The notes: generated from the letters alone by a model not told the origin. Numbered from the stretch's first letter, positions 5,931 to 15,166 are shown. The stretch is DNA of 16,716 nt from CAZNLH01 sp964573995 (GCA_964573995.1 CAZNLH010000040.1:1-16716), one strand, 5' to 3'. Program-made: numbers and translations.

Positions 5931-7840
5931 TGCTGGATTCCAAAGTTCCATCCGGACCACTGGCGGAGAAGTGGGACAAGCACCGCTTCGACAGCAAACT
6001 GGTCAACCCGGCCAACAAGCGGAAATACGATATCATAGTCGTGGGCACGGGACTGTCGGGTGCATCCGCCGCCGCGTCCCTCGCCGAACTCGGTTACAAC
6101 GTGTTGAGTTTCTGCATACAGGACTCCCCGCGTAGGGCGCACAGCATAGCGGCCCAGGGGGGGATCAACGCGGCGAAGAACTACCCAAACGACGGCGACA
6201 GCATCTGGCGACTCTTCTATGACACGATCAAGGGGGGCGACTACAGGTCCCGCGAGGCCAACGTCTACCGTCTCGCCCAGGTCAGCAACAATATCATCGA
6301 CCAGTGCGTGGCCCAGGGGGTGCCCTTCGCGCGCGAGTACGGAGGCCAACTGGCGACCAGGTCCTTTGGTGGGGCACAGGTCTCGAGGACCTTTTACGCC
6401 CGGGGACAGACCGGCCAACAATTACTCCTTGGGGCATACGGCTCATTGATGCGCCAGGTAGACAGGGGACAGGTGAAGATCTTCCCGCGACGGGAGATGC
6501 TCGACCTTGTCCTGGTTGACGGCAAGGCGAGGGGGATCACGGCCCGCAACCTTGTCTCCGGCCGTATCGAATCGTACGCAGGGCACGCCGTCCTCCTTGC
6601 AACCGGCGGCTACGCCAACGTCTTTTACCTCTCCACGAACGCAATGAACTCCAACTGCACTGCCGGCTGGCGTTGCCACAAGAAGGGGGCGTACTTCGCC
6701 AATCCATGCTACACGCAGATCCACCCGACATGTATCCCGGTCTCCGGGGCGCACCAGTCTAAGTTGACCTTGATGAGCGAGAGCCTGCGCAACGACGGCC
6801 GCGTATGGGTGCCAAAGAAGAAGGGCGATAAGAGACCGCCCAGCGAGATTCCGGAGGATGAACGTGACTACTACCTCGAGCGGAAATACCCGAGTTTCGG
6901 CAACCTCGTCCCGAGGGACGTGGCCTCTCGAAACGCCAAGGCAGTTTGCGATGAAGGCAGGGGAGTCGGCGAGACCGGCCTCGCGGTCTACCTCGACTTC
7001 GCAGACGCGATCGCCCGTCTCGGGAAAGACCTCATCCGGGAACGTTACGGCAACCTCTTCGACATGTACGAGCGCATCACCGCAGAGAACCCTTACAAGA
7101 CGCCGATGCGCATCTACCCGGCCTCCCACTACGTGATGGGGGGCCTGTGGGTCGACTACAACCTGATGAGTACGATCCCCGGGCTCCACGTCCTTGGAGA
7201 GGCAAACTTCTCCGACCACGGTTCGAACCGCCTGGGAGCCAGCGCCCTGATGCAGGGACTGGCCGACGGCTATTTCGTCATCCCTTACACCCTCGGCCAT
7301 TACCTCTCCACGACCGACCTGGTGCCGGTGACGGCCGACAGGCCCGAGTTCGAGACATCCAGGCGGGAGGTGGAAGATCGGTTGAAGCAACTCCTGGAAA
7401 TCAACGGCCGGAAGACGGTAAAGGAGTTCCACCGCGACCTCGGCAGGATCATGTGGGACAAGGTGGGGATGGCGCGCAACCAGTCCGGGCTCGAGAGCGC
7501 TATCAACGAGATATCCGCCCTAAGGGAAGAATTCCGGGAAAACGCAAGGGTGACCGGAAACGGGGCCAACCTGAACAAGGACCTGGAATTCGCCGGTCGG
7601 GTGACGGACTTCCTCGAACTGGGAGAACTCGTGGCCCGGGACGCCCTCCATCGGGAAGAGTCGTGCGGCGCGCACTTCCGCGAGGAGCACCAGACCGAGG
7701 AGGGCGAGGCAAAACGTGACGACGAGCACTTCTCTTACGTCGCCGCCTGGGAGTATAAGGGTGAAGACCAGGCCCCCGAGATGCACAAGGAGCCGCTCGT
7801 ATTCGAGAACGTGCGGTTGACACAGCGAAGTTACAAATAG
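5927..7840 (+). CDS. sdhA: Succinate dehydrogenase / fumarate reductase flavoprotein subunit
   Basis: A 637-residue catalytic subunit oxidising succinate to fumarate (or the reverse) with covalently bound FAD, part of the TCA cycle and the respiratory chain. The Rossmann motif VVGTGLSGASAAA has glycines at 40, 42 and 45. The FAD-linking histidine is His72 in RRAHSIAAQGG. Substrate-site residues are recognisable in YTQIHPT (His266), SESLRNDGR (Arg288), HYVMGGLW and GSNRLGASAL. N-terminus and length match the Bacteroidetes-type enzyme. I chose ATG 5927 because of the GGGAGG site and the 4-nt overlap with sdhC, and because family members begin with a similar L-D-S-K-x-P segment; the open frame extends 27 nt further upstream. 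It is the second gene of the operon, and sdhB follows after 25 nt. Confidence 0.95.
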   Translation: MMLDSKVPSGPLAEKWDKHRFDSKLVNPANKRKYDIIVVGTGLSGASAAASLAELGYNVLSFCIQDSPRRAHSIAAQGGINAAKNYPNDGDSIWRLFYDTIKGGDYRSREANVYRLAQVSNNIIDQCVAQGVPFAREYGGQLATRSFGGAQVSRTFYARGQTGQQLLLGAYGSLMRQVDRGQVKIFPRREMLDLVLVDGKARGITARNLVSGRIESYAGHAVLLATGGYANVFYLSTNAMNSNCTAGWRCHKKGAYFANPCYTQIHPTCIPVSGAHQSKLTLMSESLRNDGRVWVPKKKGDKRPPSEIPEDERDYYLERKYPSFGNLVPRDVASRNAKAVCDEGRGVGETGLAVYLDFADAIARLGKDLIRERYGNLFDMYERITAENPYKTPMRIYPASHYVMGGLWVDYNLMSTIPGLHVLGEANFSDHGSNRLGASALMQGLADGYFVIPYTLGHYLSTTDLVPVTADRPEFETSRREVEDRLKQLLEINGRKTVKEFHRDLGRIMWDKVGMARNQSGLESAINEISALREEFRENARVTGNGANLNKDLEFAGRVTDFLELGELVARDALHREESCGAHFREEHQTEEGEAKRDDEHFSYVAAWEYKGEDQAPEMHKEPLVFENVRLTQRSYK

Positions 7841-7865
7841 CCGACACCGAAGAGGAGTGAATACA

Positions 7866-8621
7866 ATGAACGACAACCTGATGCGGCTTCACCTCAAGAT
7901 CTGGCGACAGCCCGGACGCGCCCAGGCCGGGAGACTGGTCGACTACGACATGGAAGGCGTCAATCCCGACATGTCATTCCTGGAGATGCTCGATGTCCTG
8001 AACGAGCGGCTGATCCTCGAGGGCTCAGAGGTGATTGAATTCGACAACGATTGCAGGGAGGGGATCTGCGGGATGTGCAGCCTCGTGATAAACGGTATCC
8101 CGCACGGGCCGGAACGGGCGACGGCCACCTGCCAACTGTACATGCGGCATTTTCACGATGGGGAGACGATCACCGTGGAGCCGTTTCGCGCCAGGGCCTT
8201 CCCGGTGGTAAAGGACCTCGTAGTGGATCGGAGCGCCTTCGATCGCATCATCACCGCAGGGGGCTACACCTCGGTAAACGCCGGGGGAGCCCCGGACGGC
8301 AACGCCATCCTCATAAGGAAAGAGAAGGCCGATGAGGCGATGGACGCCGCGGCTTGCATTGGTTGTGGCGCCTGCGTCGCCGCCTGCCCGAACGCGTCTG
8401 CCTCGCTGTTCGTGGGGGCCAAGATATCCCAACTCGCGCTGCTACCCCAGGGCCATCCCGAACGGAGGCGACGTGCCCTTAGGATGATCGAGCAGATGGA
8501 TAAGGAGGGCTTCGGCGACTGTTCCAACCACCGTGAGTGCGAAGCGGTCTGCCCCAAGGAAATCTCAATCTCTCACATCGCCAGGATGAAGAGGGAGTAC
8601 TTCAAGGTGATGATCGCCTAA
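7866..8621 (+). CDS. sdhB: Succinate dehydrogenase / fumarate reductase iron-sulfur subunit
   Basis: A 251-residue electron-transfer subunit linking SdhA to the b558 subunit. Cysteines at 63, 68, 71 and 89 (DCREGICGMC...C) fit the [2Fe-2S] cluster. CIGCGACVAACP (164, 167, 170, 174) and CSNHRECEAVCP (219, 225, 229) supply the [4Fe-4S] and [3Fe-4S] ligands, so all three clusters appear intact. A GTG at 7857 is in frame, but AGGAG at 7853-7857 overlaps that codon and lies 8 nt before ATG 7866, so the latter is used. It is the last gene of sdhCAB and is followed at once by a long hairpin. Confidence 0.95.
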   Translation: MNDNLMRLHLKIWRQPGRAQAGRLVDYDMEGVNPDMSFLEMLDVLNERLILEGSEVIEFDNDCREGICGMCSLVINGIPHGPERATATCQLYMRHFHDGETITVEPFRARAFPVVKDLVVDRSAFDRIITAGGYTSVNAGGAPDGNAILIRKEKADEAMDAAACIGCGACVAACPNASASLFVGAKISQLALLPQGHPERRRRALRMIEQMDKEGFGDCSNHRECEAVCPKEISISHIARMKREYFKVMIA

Positions 8622-8625
8622 ATAA

Positions 8626-8698
8626 GGGGGGACATCCGACATGCCAGATGAGCAGGCCTCAAATGGCCGCCTGGTAAGACGATGTCGGATGCCCCTTT
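8626..8698 (+). terminator. Long structured hairpin after sdhB (terminator or RNA element)
   Basis: CATCCGACAT (8633-8642) pairs perfectly with ATGTCGGATG (8682-8691). After a bulged A8632 the stem continues with GGGG (8628-8631) against CCCC (8692-8695), then possible G-U and A-U pairs into TTT. The 39-nt loop can fold again: CCAG (8644-8647) with CTGG (8671-8674), and GGCC (8655-8658) with GGCC (8665-8668). A pyrimidine tract with several T follows (8692-8709). Position after the operon and the trailing T-rich tract support termination; the branched loop is larger than a usual terminator. Confidence 0.6.
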
Positions 8699-8729
8699 CT
8701 CTCTTTCCTCATCAATGGTGAGCCATCCC

Positions 8730-10007
8730 ATGAACAGGCCTCTTTTTCTCATCATCCTCCTCGTGCTGCTGGGATGCGCGGGCCGACCGGTCTACCGCAA
8801 GGAGATCACCTTCCCAGCGGTAGAGAGACCTATTGTCCGGGTCAAGATCCTCGAGACAGCAACGGGTATACTTGTTCACCCCCAAGAGGGCGGGACCTGC
8901 TTCATCCGGTGCTACTCCGGGGGAGAAAAATCGCTCTCCTTTTCCACCACTGGGGAGACCTATGTCGAGTCCTTCCCAGGCGGGCTCACCATGACGGGGA
9001 GGAACCTCGGGGCCTTCGAGACCGGCTTGGACATGGTCACATTCTCCACGGGGCCCGGAGACCCGTTAATCTTCGTTAATGGAAGGTCATATCGAGGCGC
9101 GCTGGAGATCCGGCCTTCAGAGAAGGAGCCCGATTACGGATTAACAGGGTCTCTCACTGCCGTTAACGTTGTATCCATAGAGGATTACCTAAGGGGGGTG
9201 GTCCCGGCGGAGATAGGGCGGCTCGGGGAGAACGAGATCGAGGCCGTGAAGGCCCAGGCGGTCGCTGCCCGAACCTATACCCTCTCGCGCCTGGGACAGT
9301 ACGCAGGGCATGGTTACGACCTCGAGGCCTCCGTGAAGGACCAGGTATACGGCGGGGCCGATGCTGAAGACACACTCATCGACAGGGCTATTCGCTCAAC
9401 CGAGGGGCAGGTCTTGACATACCTGGGAGAGCCGATACAGGCTTACTACCACGCGAATTGCGGTGGGATGACCGAGTTCGTCGAGCGCGTCTGGGACAAG
9501 CCGCCGGAGCCCTATCTCGTCCCCGTCCATGATGAGTACTGCAGTTGGGCGGAGAACTTCTCCTGGGTGGAGAAATGGAGCGGGAGCGCACTCGAAAGGA
9601 ACATTTCAGCCTATCTCGATACCATATTGAGCCTGCCGAACGGGGAGATCGGGCCCATGATCGACATAAAGATACTGCGCCGTTCTCCGTCGGGACGCGC
9701 AGAGGTCCTTGGTGTAGACACAGAGAAGGGGCATTACGAGATCGAGGGCGACAAGATCCGATGGGCCCTCAAGCGGGGGGAAGATCCCGGCCTCCTCCTA
9801 CGGAGCACCCTTTTCGACCTCGAGGTCGAGCGGGACGCCGAGGGCCTGGTGGATTCAGTCATAGCCAGGGGGCGCGGCACCGGTCACGGGGTCGGCATGT
9901 GCCAGACCGGAGCCATAGGCATGGCACGCTGCGGTTCGAGTTACAAGGAGATACTCGCCCATTTCTACCCCGGAACGAGCACAGGGCATTGGGAGGAAAC
10001 AAAATAG
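8730..10007 (+). CDS. SpoIID/LytB-domain lipoprotein (putative peptidoglycan lytic transglycosylase)
   Basis: A 425-residue protein with a lipoprotein signal, MNRPLFLIILLVLLGC; the lipobox LLGC makes Cys16 the expected lipidated residue. Residues about 140-260 and 380-415 form a SpoIID/LytB domain. Visible are IEDYLRGVVPAEIG with Glu161 at the catalytic acid position, AVKAQAVAARTY, YHANCGGMTEF with His241 and Cys244, DEYC near 268-271, and GHGVGMCQTGAIGMA near 385-399. SpoIID family enzymes cleave glycan strands stripped of stem peptides. A role in envelope remodelling or division is likely, not sporulation. The frame is open from ATG 8682, but that codon lies in the sdhB terminator stem. ATG 8730 has GGTGAG 7 nt upstream and begins the signal peptide. 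No separate promoter is evident. Confidence 0.88.
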   Translation: MNRPLFLIILLVLLGCAGRPVYRKEITFPAVERPIVRVKILETATGILVHPQEGGTCFIRCYSGGEKSLSFSTTGETYVESFPGGLTMTGRNLGAFETGLDMVTFSTGPGDPLIFVNGRSYRGALEIRPSEKEPDYGLTGSLTAVNVVSIEDYLRGVVPAEIGRLGENEIEAVKAQAVAARTYTLSRLGQYAGHGYDLEASVKDQVYGGADAEDTLIDRAIRSTEGQVLTYLGEPIQAYYHANCGGMTEFVERVWDKPPEPYLVPVHDEYCSWAENFSWVEKWSGSALERNISAYLDTILSLPNGEIGPMIDIKILRRSPSGRAEVLGVDTEKGHYEIEGDKIRWALKRGEDPGLLLRSTLFDLEVERDAEGLVDSVIARGRGTGHGVGMCQTGAIGMARCGSSYKEILAHFYPGTSTGHWEETK

Positions 10008-10075
10008 CAGGAGGCCATTGATGCCATCCCCCCCATTCCCCGAGGAAGCGGCGGTGGTCGGAGGACACTATTATG

Positions 10076-10528
10076 CCTTGAGAATACGCCGGGGGGGACG
10101 ATGACCATCTTGTTGTCGGGCGTCTTGATCTGGGTCGTGAAGATGGAGATCTGTTCCACCACACCGGCCGCACCACCTCCCTCGATGTAGTCTCCCACCC
10201 TGAACGGCCTGAAAACGATCATCAGGACCCCCGCCGCGAAGTTTGCGAGAGATCCCTGCAGCGCCAGGCCGACCGCCAGGCCGGCAGCGCCTATGACCGC
10301 TATGAAGGATGTCGTCTGGATGCCCAGTTGCGAAAGCGCGGCGAGTATCACGAAGGTGAGGAGCGCGACATAGACGAGGCTCACCGCGAACTTGAGGAGC
10401 GTCTCGTCTACTTCGCGCCTGACCATCACCTTGCGGGTGAAGTTGCCGAGGATCCTGGCGATCCATCGACCGACACGTTTTCGCGTTTCTATACGGCACG
10501 CTGCCCGAATTATATCGTGGCAGGCCTG
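10076..10528 (-). pseudogene. MscS-type mechanosensitive channel fragment, both ends missing
   Basis: The minus-strand frame open from 10528 reads through TRKRVGRWIARILGNF, then VDETLLKFAVSLVYVALL, the pore helix IAVIGAAGLAVGLALQGSLANFAAGV and LIVFRPFRVGDYIE-like and PDNKMVIVP segments typical of MscS. Similarity stops near 10078, where the conserved beta-domain and C-terminal part should continue. The frame then runs without family similarity into the antisense of the SpoIID gene (stop at 9965). Upstream, the first membrane helices are absent and an in-frame TAG stands at 10529-10531. The only usable start is GTG/ATG at 10429/10426, inside the conserved part. About 150 residues of a protein normally near 280 or more remain, so I read it as a decayed remnant. 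Confidence 0.75.
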
Positions 10529-10705
10529 CTATCTCACCGTTAAGATGAAGATGGATATCCCTTATGACGGGTTCCCTTGCCGGCGAAACAGCATCGGTTT
10601 TCCATTGCAGGATAATAAAATATCAGGCCTAAAAAACAAGGATCGAGAAATCCAGTGGCAGAGTTGACTAAAGGTGGGATTGAATAACCCTCCTCAGTTC
10701 AAGGC

Positions 10706-10734
10706 TTGACAAAAATTTATCAATATGATATCCT
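10706..10734 (+). promoter_or_regulatory. Promoter of the hybrid histidine kinase gene
   Basis: A perfect TTGACA (10706-10711), 17-nt spacer and TATCCT (10729-10734, 4/6), set in AT-rich sequence. The start of transcription would fall near 10741. That is only 6 nt before ATG 10747, and it supports translation from GTG 10795. Confidence 0.6.
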
Positions 10735-10783
10735 GTAAAATATTGTATGGATTGTCATACGGATCGGTCCGATCCATGGCAGA

Positions 10784-10787
10784 GGAG
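10784..10787 (+). promoter_or_regulatory. Ribosome binding site deciding the kinase start
   Basis: GGAG, within AGAGGAGAGG (10781-10790), lies 7 nt before GTG 10795. The in-frame ATG 10747 has no Shine-Dalgarno and lies at the predicted transcript start. Confidence 0.6.
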
Positions 10788-10794
10788 AGGCGCC

Positions 10795-13700
10795 GTGAGC
10801 GCGAAAAGGCGAATTTTGGTCGTCGACGACAACAAGGGTGTTACCAATAACCTGACGCTGATACTTCGCAAGAAGGGATATGAAACGGAGACAGCCGTAA
10901 CGGGGAGGGAGGCGTTGAACGCCATGAGGAAAAGGTTGTTCGATGTCGTGCTCCTGGACAGTAACCTTCCCGATATTGACAGCGTCGCGCTCTTACCGAC
11001 GTTTACGGATATTTTTCCCGAGACAACAGTTATCCTGATGTCGGCGAATTCAACACAGGATTCCATATCCGGCTCCGTGAGCAAGGGCTATCTGCCGTTC
11101 CTCACCAAGCCACTCGACATGAACATCGTGCTGGCGAAAATCCAAGGGGTCTTTAAGGACAAGAAGGGTACCATGGAACGCCGACACTCGATGAACGTGA
11201 TCGAGGAGATCCAGGAAAGATTCCGGGCGATGATCGAGGCGAGCAACGACCTCTCCTTCCAATGCAACACCGACGGGGTCATCACCTACTGTTCGCCTGC
11301 CTCCGAAGAGATCCTCGGCTATCCCCCAGAGGAAGTGATCGGCACCCATTTCAAGGATTACTTTCCTGCCTCCGAACTCGCAAGGGCAATGGATTCATTC
11401 CGGAAGGTCATGGCCGGAGAGAGCGTGAAACTCCGGGAATTGGTCCTTCTCAAGAAAGACAAGACGCTCCTGCCGATCGAGGTGAATAGCGTCCCGGCAG
11501 TCAGGGAGGGAAAGATCACCGGCGTCCAGGGCACAATCCGCGACATCACGGAACGAAAGCGCGCGGAAGAGGCCCTCCATCGCAGGGACAGGATACTCGA
11601 GGCCGTCAGCACAGCGGCCCGGATATACCTGACAACGACTTCCTGGAGAGAGCATATCGGCGAGGTCCTCGCCATGCTCGGTGAGGCCGCCGATGTCAGC
11701 CGGGTCTATATCTTCGAGAACCACACATCGGACAAGGGGGAACTCCTCACCAGCCAGCGGCACGAGTGGACGGCTCCGGGTATCGAGCCGCAGATGGACG
11801 ACCCCGACCTCCAGTCCGTGCCCTGGGTGAGGGGGGGGTTCAAGAGGTGGGCCGATATCATGAAAGACAACGAAATCGTAATTGGCAATGTCGCGGACTT
11901 CCCGGGGCCCGAGCGGGAAATCCTTTCCGCGCAGGACATCGTTTCGATCGTCGCCGTGCCAATTTTCGTGGGAGGTTCATGGTGGGGATTCATCGGGTTC
12001 GACGAGTGCCGGGCGGCCCGCAACTGGTCGTCGGCCATGGTAGATGCGCTCAAGATCGCGGCGACCACTATCGGGGCGGCCATCCAGCGGGAGAAGACGG
12101 AAGAACTTATAAACGAGCAGTCATTCCTGATCGAGGAGGTCTTCCACAACATCCAGGACGGCGTCGGGATCGTCGATGAGCACGAAGACATCATCTTCTG
12201 TAACCCCGCCTACGCGGCGATCTTCGACGAAGATATAGAAAACCTGGTCGGCAGGAACCTTAGCGAGTTCATGGACAAGGCCGCCTTCAACGTGATCCTC
12301 GCCCAGACGAAGATCCGGAAGAAGGGACGATCGTCGCTCTACGATCTCCCGATAGTGACGAACAAGGGAACTCGAAAGGAGATCAGGATCTCCGCGTCGC
12401 CAAGGTTCGGGGAGGACGGCCGGTACATAGGGGTCTTTGGGTCGATCCGGGACGTCACGGGGACCAGGCGGACCGAGGAGGCCCTGAAAAGAAGTGAAGA
12501 GCGGTATCGGAACCTGGTCGACAACTCGCTGCTCGGTATTTTCCAGTCCAACCTCGAGGGCGAGATCCTCTTCGTGAACGACTCGCTCGTCCGGATGATG
12601 GAGCACAGGTCGGCCGATGAGATGATATCCGCCGGTGCACCGCTCCACTACAAGCGTAAGAAGGATCGGGAAGCCTTCCTGCGGCGGCTCGGGAATGAGA
12701 AAAAGGTCGATGGGCACACGCTGGAGTTGATCACCCGGAAGGGGAAAACCATCTTGGTAGAGGTGAGCGCCGTGCTGGACGGCGACCTCATCTACGGGAC
12801 CGTTATGGACGTCACGGACCGAAAGGAGACGGAGGCCTCCCTCCGAGATTCCGAGGCGCGGTGGAGGTCCCTGACCGAGAATTCCCCCGATCATATCCTG
12901 CTTGTGGACCCGGACGGCGTCATCAGGTTCATCAACCATACCGCACCCGGTGTGGCGTTGGAGGACGTCGTGGGGACCACTGTCTGGTCCCACTATCCCG
13001 AAGAGAGGCGTGCCGATGTCAAGAAGGTCCTCAAGTCGGTCCTGAAGACCGGGGTGACGGCCCCTTACTACACCGAGTACCAGATGCCGGACGGGAAGAT
13101 GCTCTATTACGAGTCTCTGATCGCGGCAAGGAGGGTCGAGGGAAAGATCGTAGGAGTGACCATCCACAGCAGGGACATCACCGCGCGGAAGGAGGGCGAG
13201 AACGCGATCCTCCGGCGGGACGCGATCCTCGAGGCGGTGAGCCACGCGGCCGAGGCCCTCATACAAACCCCCTCCTGGGAAGAGGCAATTCAGGGCGTCA
13301 TGGAAAGGCTCGGGCGGGCGGCCGACGTGTGCCGGACCTACCTCTTAGAGAACCGCGATGGAGAGGGAGGATCGGTCACGACCAGCCAGCGGTACGAATG
13401 GGCGCGCGAGGGGATTCCCCCACGGAAGGGCAATCCTGCCCTCCGGGATTTCGATCTTCGAGCGGAAGGCTGGGGCCGGTGGGTGGAGACGCTGGGGGGC
13501 GGAGAGCCGATCCACGGGCACGTGCGGGACTTCCCCGAGGCCGAACGAAGAGAACTGGCCGGCGGCGGTGTCAAATCGGTCTGCGTCGTGCCCATATTCG
13601 CCCAGGACGCGTGGTGGGGATCCATCGGTTTCAGCGCATGCCTGGGCGAGCGGGAATGGACACCCACGGAGTTGGAGGCACTGAAGGCGGCAGCGAACAT

Positions 13701-15144
13701 CATCGGGTCTGCGATCGAGAGAAGCCGAACGCAGGCCGAATTGGCGGCGAGCGAGGCGAAATACCGGGACCTCGTCGAAAACGAGATCGTCGGGGTCATA
13801 CAGTCGACGATCGACGGGAAGATCCTCTTCGTAAACGACGCCATGGTACGGATGGCCGGGTTCGATTCCGCCGAGGATATGATCGCGCAGGGGGCGATCC
13901 CGAGGTACAGGGACCCGAAACGGCGGAAGGAGTGGATCCGGCGGCTCAAGAAGGATGGCCGGGTCGACAACTTCGAGATCGAGATGGTCAGGAGGGACGG
14001 GACCCCTGCACATGGATTGATCCATTCGATCCTGAAGGACGGAGTCATCACGAGCGTCACGATCGACATCACGGACCGGAAGAGGGCCGAGGAGGAGTTG
14101 CGAAGGGCCGAGGAGAAATACCGGGCTGTCTTCGAATCTACGGGCACGGCGACCGGAGTCTATGACAACTCGATGACGATCCTCATGGTCAACGAAAAGT
14201 TCGAACGTATGTTCGGATACCGGAGAGAGGAACTCGAGGGAAGGGAAAAATGGACGAGGCTCATCCATGAAGACGACCTCCAGCGTTTGATCGACTACCA
14301 CCGCAGGCGCGGGAAGGACCCGGGAGGCGTCCCCATGAGTTACGAGTGCAAAGTGGTCACGAAACGGGGCGATGTCATGGATGCCTATGTCACGGTGAGC
14401 ATGATCCCGGGCACGACCTACAGGATGGCCTCCGCCATCGACATCTCGGATCGAAAGAGGATGGAGGAGGAACTGCGGAAGTCCAGGGAGGAACTGCGCA
14501 ACCTGTCGGCCCACCTGCAGCGGGTAAGGGAGGAAGAACGTTCCAGGATCTCCAGGGAGATCCACGACGAACTGGGCCAGTCGCTCTCGGCCCTCAAGAT
14601 GAACCTGTCCTGGCTGGGCAAAAAGACCCCGGAAGGGGACAAATTCCTCTCCGGAAAGCTCAAGGAACTCGAAAGACTCGTGGAAGGCAACATCTTGCTC
14701 GTCCAGAAGATAGCCACCGAACTGCGTCCGAGATTACTGGATGATCTTGGCATCACTGCGGCAATCGAATGGCACCTGGAAAACTTTCAGAACCAGACCG
14801 GAATCAGGTGCCGGTTTACTCCCAGGCCGAAAGACCTGGCACTGGACAAGGACCTTTCCACCACGCTATTCCGGATATTCCAGGAGGCGATGACCAACGT
14901 CATCCGGCACGCGGGGGCAACAAGGGTCACCGTCCGATTGGAGGTCGATCCCGGCAGTGTCGTGTTGACAGTCAGGGACAACGGCCTGGGGATTTCAGAG
15001 GAGGCCGTAAACGATCCCCTCTCGCTCGGGATCATCGGGATGAGGGAGTGCGCGCATCTGTGGGGGGGTGAGGTCTCGATCCGGGGTACGAAATCGAAGG
15101 GAACGACGCTGACGCTGACGATTCCACTCGACAAGGAAAAGTAA
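10795..15144 (+). CDS. Large hybrid sensor histidine kinase: REC-PAS-GAF-PAS3-GAF-PAS2-HisKA_3-HATPase
   Basis: About 1449 residues from GTG 10795. An N-terminal receiver domain (5-120) has the acidic pair Asp11-Asp12, phospho-acceptor Asp55 in VVLLDSNLPD, Ser83 and Lys105. Then follow PAS (141-255), GAF-like (265-435), PAS (445-563), PAS (568-677), PAS (685-800), GAF-like (805-975), PAS (985-1096) and PAS (1105-1222), most PAS units ending in the usual D-I-T-x-R-K linker. A coiled linker leads to HisKA_3 with EIHDELGQSLSALK, phospho-acceptor His1257, and HATPase_c with N-box Asn1368, DNGLGI (Asp1395) and GIIGMRE (1412). This is the NarX/DegS class, which normally pairs with a LuxR/NarL response regulator. 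None is in the window. No transmembrane helix is evident, so it is probably cytoplasmic. The two GAF units resemble each other, as do the third and fifth PAS units, indicating internal duplication. The ligand is unknown. Confidence 0.92.
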   Translation: MSAKRRILVVDDNKGVTNNLTLILRKKGYETETAVTGREALNAMRKRLFDVVLLDSNLPDIDSVALLPTFTDIFPETTVILMSANSTQDSISGSVSKGYLPFLTKPLDMNIVLAKIQGVFKDKKGTMERRHSMNVIEEIQERFRAMIEASNDLSFQCNTDGVITYCSPASEEILGYPPEEVIGTHFKDYFPASELARAMDSFRKVMAGESVKLRELVLLKKDKTLLPIEVNSVPAVREGKITGVQGTIRDITERKRAEEALHRRDRILEAVSTAARIYLTTTSWREHIGEVLAMLGEAADVSRVYIFENHTSDKGELLTSQRHEWTAPGIEPQMDDPDLQSVPWVRGGFKRWADIMKDNEIVIGNVADFPGPEREILSAQDIVSIVAVPIFVGGSWWGFIGFDECRAARNWSSAMVDALKIAATTIGAAIQREKTEELINEQSFLIEEVFHNIQDGVGIVDEHEDIIFCNPAYAAIFDEDIENLVGRNLSEFMDKAAFNVILAQTKIRKKGRSSLYDLPIVTNKGTRKEIRISASPRFGEDGRYIGVFGSIRDVTGTRRTEEALKRSEERYRNLVDNSLLGIFQSNLEGEILFVNDSLVRMMEHRSADEMISAGAPLHYKRKKDREAFLRRLGNEKKVDGHTLELITRKGKTILVEVSAVLDGDLIYGTVMDVTDRKETEASLRDSEARWRSLTENSPDHILLVDPDGVIRFINHTAPGVALEDVVGTTVWSHYPEERRADVKKVLKSVLKTGVTAPYYTEYQMPDGKMLYYESLIAARRVEGKIVGVTIHSRDITARKEGENAILRRDAILEAVSHAAEALIQTPSWEEAIQGVMERLGRAADVCRTYLLENRDGEGGSVTTSQRYEWAREGIPPRKGNPALRDFDLRAEGWGRWVETLGGGEPIHGHVRDFPEAERRELAGGGVKSVCVVPIFAQDAWWGSIGFSACLGEREWTPTELEALKAAANIIGSAIERSRTQAELAASEAKYRDLVENEIVGVIQSTIDGKILFVNDAMVRMAGFDSAEDMIAQGAIPRYRDPKRRKEWIRRLKKDGRVDNFEIEMVRRDGTPAHGLIHSILKDGVITSVTIDITDRKRAEEELRRAEEKYRAVFESTGTATGVYDNSMTILMVNEKFERMFGYRREELEGREKWTRLIHEDDLQRLIDYHRRRGKDPGGVPMSYECKVVTKRGDVMDAYVTVSMIPGTTYRMASAIDISDRKRMEEELRKSREELRNLSAHLQRVREEERSRISREIHDELGQSLSALKMNLSWLGKKTPEGDKFLSGKLKELERLVEGNILLVQKIATELRPRLLDDLGITAAIEWHLENFQNQTGIRCRFTPRPKDLALDKDLSTTLFRIFQEAMTNVIRHAGATRVTVRLEVDPGSVVLTVRDNGLGISEEAVNDPLSLGIIGMRECAHLWGGEVSIRGTKSKGTTLTLTIPLDKEK

Positions 15145-15166
15145 CCACGGCTAAAAAGTCTCACCG

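Noticed and set aside
6443..7432. 329-codon minus-strand open frame opposite sdhA
   Set aside because: Shadow of a strongly conserved sdhA; long antisense frames are expected in GC-rich coding DNA.
8626..8698. Known riboswitch or tRNA in the hairpin after sdhB
   Set aside because: I could not match conserved bases of any riboswitch class I know, and the fold lacks tRNA T-loop and anticodon features.
12121..14565. Long minus-strand open frames (381 and 406 codons) opposite the histidine kinase
   Set aside because: They lie wholly within confirmed kinase domains and resemble no protein family.
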